A stretch of 64,000 nt of DNA from Membranihabitans maritimus (GTDB lineage Bacteria; Bacteroidota; Bacteroidia; Chitinophagales; Saprospiraceae), in contig NZ_JAJSLW010000004.1 of NCBI RefSeq assembly GCF_021729145.1, positions 248,001-312,000 of the forward strand. The letters run 5' to 3'. Numbering within the stretch: the stretch's first letter is position 1; every line of letters starts with the position of its first letter. A program made the position numbers and the translations under genes. Shown piece by piece: positions 60,595-64,000 of this stretch. Below the pieces are notes generated by a model. It had not been told where the DNA came from. It ran no database searches and was given only the letters and a program-made list of their open reading frames with translations.

Positions 60595-61785
60595 ATGAGA
60601 GGATACTTTTTTACACTGGCAATTCTGTTGCCGGCTATTACTATTGGTCAATGTATACAAGGAGATTGCAAGTCCGGATTAGGAGCATACAAATTTGAAA
60701 ATGGTTCTATATACCAGGGATATTTTTTTAAGGAGAAACCCCATGGCAAAGGAAAGTATGTTTATTCCAATGGGAATGTATATAAAGGTGAATGGAAACA
60801 TGGGAAAAAATCTGGAGAGGGTGAAATCAAATATGATAATGGTGCACGGTATAATGGGGAATTCCTCAACAACTACATGCACGGTTCAGGGATCTACTAC
60901 TTTTCGAATGGCGATAAATTTCAGGGGATATTTAAAAATGATAGACCTAACGGATATGGTGTCTTAACCAAATCAGACGGAAAAATTGTTTCCGGAAATT
61001 GGATTGAAGGTAAATTAACGCCCACCCAAGAAGAGCAAATTCCTTCACAACCTCCTTCGTCAGGCAATGTAGAAATTTATGCAGTCATTGTGGGTGTTTC
61101 CCGTTATGAAAAATTTAAAACACTCAAATACTCTGATGATGACGCTTACCGTATATATGCTTTTTTCAAAAGCCCGGAAGGCGGAGCCATCCCGGATAAG
61201 AACATTCGAATTCTCATTGATGAAAGTGCTAATAAAGAAAACATCCAAAACGCCCTTGATGAGATTACAGAAAAAGCAGATGAAAATGATGTTATTATCT
61301 GTTACTTTGCCGGACATGGACTTGATGGATATTATCTCCCTGTAGATTCGGATGGATATCGGCACAAGATCTCCTATTATTCTATCAAACAACAATTAGA
61401 AACTTCCAAAGCTAAACAAAAATTATTTATGGCTGATGCCTGTTACAGCGGCAGTCTATTAGCATCCAGAACCCTGGATATTTCCGCACTGGACCATTTT
61501 TATAACAAATTGGGACAAGGGGAAGGAAGCACAGCATTCCTTCTATCTTCCAAAAAAGAAGAATTCAGTAAGGAATCAAGTGGGCTAAGACAAGGTATTT
61601 TTTCTCATTACTTAATCAAAGGTTTGCAGGGCGAAGCTGATTTCGATCGAGACCAAATTGTATCCATACAGGAATTATATGACTATATCAAAGTTGAAGT
61701 CAGTAATTATACCGGCAAGGAACAAAACCCTGTACTGGCCGGAAGTTACCAGCCCGATTTACCCGTTAGTTGGGTCCGGGAATAA
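60595..61785 (+). CDS. Secreted MORN-repeat / caspase-like (C14) fusion protein
   Basis: A 396-residue protein. A signal peptide spans 1-18 (ending TIGQ). Residues about 30-140 are four or five MORN repeats (YQGYFFKEKPHGKG, YKGEWKHGKKSGEG, YNGEFLNNYMHGSG, FQGIFKNDRPNGYG). A Pro/Ser/Gln-rich linker (about 141-157) leads to a peptidase C14 caspase fold (158-396) with the catalytic dyad H241 (FAGHG) and C283 (ADACYSG). An EF-hand-like DFDRDQIVSIQEL lies near 345. Both catalytic residues are present. It would act outside the cytoplasm. Role unknown; metacaspases of this kind cut after Arg or Lys. Confidence 0.88.
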   Translation: MRGYFFTLAILLPAITIGQCIQGDCKSGLGAYKFENGSIYQGYFFKEKPHGKGKYVYSNGNVYKGEWKHGKKSGEGEIKYDNGARYNGEFLNNYMHGSGIYYFSNGDKFQGIFKNDRPNGYGVLTKSDGKIVSGNWIEGKLTPTQEEQIPSQPPSSGNVEIYAVIVGVSRYEKFKTLKYSDDDAYRIYAFFKSPEGGAIPDKNIRILIDESANKENIQNALDEITEKADENDVIICYFAGHGLDGYYLPVDSDGYRHKISYYSIKQQLETSKAKQKLFMADACYSGSLLASRTLDISALDHFYNKLGQGEGSTAFLLSSKKEEFSKESSGLRQGIFSHYLIKGLQGEADFDRDQIVSIQELYDYIKVEVSNYTGKEQNPVLAGSYQPDLPVSWVRE

Positions 61786-61949
61786 AAGAAGCTATAGAAC
61801 TGTTAGTTGCGAATAATTTGAAAATACAGGAGCTACACCTACTTGGATATACCAGAAGATGAGGCTAAAAAATCTTATCAAATACCTTTTAGCATTACCT
61901 TTACTGGTAAAATAACAAGAGAGTCCCTTTTTTCTTGAAAAATTATTTA

Positions 61950-61957
61950 TATCTTTG
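61950..61957 (+). promoter_or_regulatory. -7 box TATCTTTG of the ribosomal protein operon
   Basis: TAnnTTTG match about 75 bp upstream of the rpsF ATG. The long leader could hold a regulatory site for S6:S18 autocontrol, but no conserved structure was identified. Confidence 0.55.
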
Positions 61958-62032
61958 CGCTCCAATTAATTAACCGCGTTCACATATGGAAAAAAAGAGC
62001 ATAATGTGGGCTACAAATTTTTATTGATATCC

Positions 62033-62422
62033 ATGCGGACATACGAAGTTACATTTATTGTAGATCCAGTCTTGTCAAATGATGAGATAAAAGCTACATC
62101 TGAGAACTACGCAGAACACTTAAAAAGTCAAAACTGCAAGGTAGTCGACGTTGAAGATATGGGATTAAAGCAGTTAGCATACCCCATTGCACAGCGGTCT
62201 ACCGGAGTTTATTACAGTATCGAATTTCAATCCGAAGACGGTGAAATTATTAAAAAACTTGAATTGGCACTTAAACGCGATGAGCGCGTTATCCGTCATC
62301 TGGTTTTGAAAATGGACAAATTTGCCATCAAATACAACGATGACAAAAGAAAAGGTCTAATTGGGAAAAAATCGGAAAAGGAAAAAAGTGCTTCCAATGA
62401 ATCGTCAAAAGACAGTAAATAA
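62033..62422 (+). CDS. rpsF: 30S ribosomal protein S6
   Basis: A 129-residue S6 started at the ATG at 62033 (MRTYEVTFIVDP), the family's conserved beginning; the GTG at 62006 is rejected. Conserved LKQLAYPI and DERVIRHLVLK segments are present, and the tail is long, charged and Ser/Lys-rich. S6 sits on the platform of the 30S subunit with S18, encoded next. First gene of rpsF-rpsR-rplI. Confidence 0.96.
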   Translation: MRTYEVTFIVDPVLSNDEIKATSENYAEHLKSQNCKVVDVEDMGLKQLAYPIAQRSTGVYYSIEFQSEDGEIIKKLELALKRDERVIRHLVLKMDKFAIKYNDDKRKGLIGKKSEKEKSASNESSKDSK

Positions 62423-62458
62423 GGTAGCGTAATTTAAAAAACTCAAAATTAAAAAAAA

Positions 62459-62725
62459 ATGGCAAATAGAGACGATATAAAGTTTTTATCAAACCCCAAT
62501 ATAGGGAAACAACGAAAAAAATACTGCCGATTTAAAAAATATGGCATTAAGCATATTGATTACAAAGACCCGGAATTTTTAAAGAAGTTTTTAAATGAGC
62601 AGGGCAAGATTCTTCCCAGAAGAATTACTGGAAATTCACTTAAGTATCAACGTCAATTGTCGGTTGCGGTAAAAAGAGCCAGGCATCTTGCGTTATTACC
62701 ATATGTTACAGACTTATTAAAATAA
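62459..62725 (+). CDS. rpsR: 30S ribosomal protein S18
   Basis: An 88-residue S18 with [16 protein letters not shown] and [32 protein letters not shown], the S18 signature. It retains one Cys rather than a zinc site. Binds S6 and 16S rRNA. 36 bp after rpsF. Confidence 0.97.
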   Translation: MANRDDIKFLSNPNIGKQRKKYCRFKKYGIKHIDYKDPEFLKKFLNEQGKILPRRITGNSLKYQRQLSVAVKRARHLALLPYVTDLLK

Positions 62726-62752
62726 TCACTTACGTATTAAAATTTACGAATC

Positions 62753-63199
62753 ATGAATATCATTTTATTAAAAGACGTAGATAAAGTAGGAGACAAACAC
62801 GAAGTGGTTTCTGTAAAACCAGGGTATGCAAGAAATTACTTAATTCCGAATGAACTGGCTATTATTGCCAGTAAATCGAACTTAAAAACGCTAGGACACC
62901 TTCAGAGAAGAGAAGAACAAAAAGAATTGGAAAAACTTTCTGAATACCAGGCTGTTTTGGATTCTTTTGACGGAAAAATACTGAAAATCGGTGCAAAAGC
63001 CGGCGCTGAAGGTAAAATATTTGGAAGTGTAACGACCCTTCAAATTGCCCAGGCATTAAAAGATCAATTGGATACGGAAATTCCCCGTAAAAAAATTGAA
63101 TTGCCTGAAGAAGTAAAGACATTGGGAAGTTATACAGCATTGATTAAATTCCATAAGGAAGCACAGGGAAATATTGCTTTCGAAGTAGTTCAAGAATAG
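62753..63199 (+). CDS. rplI: 50S ribosomal protein L9
   Basis: A 148-residue L9 with the N-terminal rRNA-binding domain (MNIILLKDVDKVGDKHEVVSVKPGYARNYLIP), the connecting helix, and the C-terminal domain (GAEGKIFGSVTTLQIAQAL). Length is standard. Last gene of the operon, followed by a strong terminator. Confidence 0.97.
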   Translation: MNIILLKDVDKVGDKHEVVSVKPGYARNYLIPNELAIIASKSNLKTLGHLQRREEQKELEKLSEYQAVLDSFDGKILKIGAKAGAEGKIFGSVTTLQIAQALKDQLDTEIPRKKIELPEEVKTLGSYTALIKFHKEAQGNIAFEVVQE

Positions 63200-63226
63200 T
63201 ACTTCAAATAATACAATTTAATGAGA

Positions 63227-63262
63227 TACCTCTTTGAATTTCTTTTCAAAGAGGTTTTTTTT
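63227..63262 (+). terminator. Terminator of the rpsF-rpsR-rplI operon
   Basis: 11-bp stem ACCTCTTTGAA (63228-63238) with TTCAAAGAGGT (63245-63255) and a T run. The convergent outer membrane protein gene ends at 63261, so the hairpin may serve both. Confidence 0.88.
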
Positions 63263-64000
63263 ACCAAAAATCCCACCAACTACTTCCCTTTTCTTTTGGT
63301 TCTTCCTTTTTACCTCTGAAATCATAAATAAAAGTCATAATAAAATATTGCTGTAGGGTAAGTTCCTGCTGGTCTGTGATAGTATTAAAAGATACAAACC
63401 GCCTAATGGCTGTGTTTTGATTCAAGACATCGAAGGCGCTTATACGCAATGTGCCCCGATTGCTTTTTAAAATCTTTTTGTTGATAGCTGCATGCCAGAT
63501 CCATTGGCTTTTATCAAAACCAGGTCCAACCTGCGGATTGTAGACGTAGGAAAGATCATTCTCAAAGCTCATACCCCAGGGTAAATGAAGAGTCATTTCA
63601 GCCCCTGCCTGATGACTGTGATATTTTACATTCCTGTAATCCAAATCTATGTAATTCGTAGTGTTAAAATTCAAACGATAGTTAGGAGAAAAATCAAAAA
63701 GGTTTTTATACGAATATCCTATTTTAGCTGTAAGGCCCACATTGAATGAATTCGTTATCCCCTCCTTATTATTAATGATAAAAGGGCTTGATCTACCATT
63801 TAAATATACGCTGGGGTTAAAGTTTATTTTACTATTTTCCATTGAGACGTTTCGAATCAGGCTAAAGTTTCCATACAAACTTTTAGAAGTACCAAAATTA
63901 ATAGGTGCACTGGTTGTAACACCCTGGTTATCAACACTAGTCCTCCAGACAACTGGGTTTTCCGAAAGTTGCCCGTTAAGATAGGTTGTATACCTCCACT
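63261..64000 (-). CDS. Outer membrane beta-barrel protein (OMP_b-brl_3 type), 5' end outside window
   Basis: The frame is open from the right edge to the stop at 63261, so only the C-terminal 246 residues or so are visible. The sequence alternates hydrophobic and polar residues in long barrel strands and has GTLRISAFDVLNQNTAIRRFVSFN and QQYFIMTFIYDFRGKK near the end, typical of the C-terminus of TonB-receptor-like barrels of Bacteroidota. It ends in a polar KEEPKEKGSSWWDFW tail. The ligand is unknown. Confidence 0.82.
   Translation of the reverse strand, partial: WRYTTYLNGQLSENPVVWRTSVDNQGVTTSAPINFGTSKSLYGNFSLIRNVSMENSKINFNPSVYLNGRSSPFIINNKEGITNSFNVGLTAKIGYSYKNLFDFSPNYRLNFNTTNYIDLDYRNVKYHSHQAGAEMTLHLPWGMSFENDLSYVYNPQVGPGFDKSQWIWHAAINKKILKSNRGTLRISAFDVLNQNTAIRRFVSFNTITDQQELTLQQYFIMTFIYDFRGKKEEPKEKGSSWWDFW

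Overview
The window is chromosomal DNA of an AT-rich member of the Bacteroidota (Bacteroidetes). The lineage evidence is the promoter type: TAnnTTTG -7 boxes occur at least eight times, with no strong Shine-Dalgarno sequences. The gene families agree: OMP beta-barrels, DUF4230, DUF4374/PepSY, a TonB receptor with a carboxypeptidase-like N-terminus, a 633-aa acetyl-CoA synthetase, a GH3-family protein, and a panC / panD / flippase / rfaE2 / Nif3 / zinc-ribbon cluster. Genus cannot be fixed from the sequence; a free-living relative of Saprospiria, Cytophagia or Flavobacteriia is plausible.

Left part (1-14 kb): the 3' part of an SDR gene, a succinylglutamate desuccinylase/aspartoacylase-like zinc enzyme, an LpxD-like acyltransferase, a sucrose pair (GH32-like beta-propeller enzyme next to a sucrose-phosphate synthase/phosphatase fusion), a small outer membrane protein, a lipoprotein, OPT and POT peptide transporters, DUF4230 and DUF3108 proteins, and ruvC.

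Mobile region (14.1-29.7 kb): a tRNA with anticodon CAU (14107-14180) is the target of an integrative island of about 14.6 kb, bounded by a 46-bp direct repeat (14138-14183 and 28711-28756). The island carries a complete type I restriction-modification operon (hsdM-hsdS-hsdR), flanked by two paralogues of an uncharacterised degenerate zinc-ribbon protein. It also has a primase-like/DUF3987/excisionase/unknown/tyrosine-integrase module, a TTGCAY-rich iteron-like segment, and matching arm-type repeats at both ends. Just outside attR lies a 426-bp unit: a GIY-YIG nuclease gene between copies of the same tRNA 3' end. In the distal tRNA copy the anticodon-loop and T-loop segments are replaced by perfect palindromes.

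Middle part (30-51 kb): SLC13-type permease, RtcB, a small K+ channel, acetyl-CoA synthetase, GH3-family protein, a HELGH metalloprotein, DoxX and a sterol-desaturase-type hydroxylase. An AraC regulator is divergent from a six-gene run (hexapeptide acetyltransferase, cyclophilin-like, cupin, carboxymuconolactone decarboxylase, DUF2255, Cys-nucleophile alpha/beta hydrolase). A decayed second copy of that hydrolase follows. Next is a TonB receptor / DUF4374 lipoprotein / PepSY operon matching the layout of the xenosiderophore system xusABC.

Right part (51-64 kb): a second CAU tRNA, then a minus-strand housekeeping run (zinc-ribbon coiled coil, Nif3, rfaE2, flippase, panD, panC, GH113-like lipoprotein). 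A 186-nt tRNA-like RNA gene with its own promoter and terminator follows, then a Pta/BioD-like P-loop protein, a triplicated 97-bp hairpin-bounded repeat, a DUF4920 lipoprotein, a secreted MORN-caspase fusion, rpsF-rpsR-rplI, and the 3' part of an outer membrane beta-barrel gene. The most unusual items are the tRNA-like RNA, the tRNA/GIY-YIG unit, the paralogues framing the restriction system, and the triplicated repeat.
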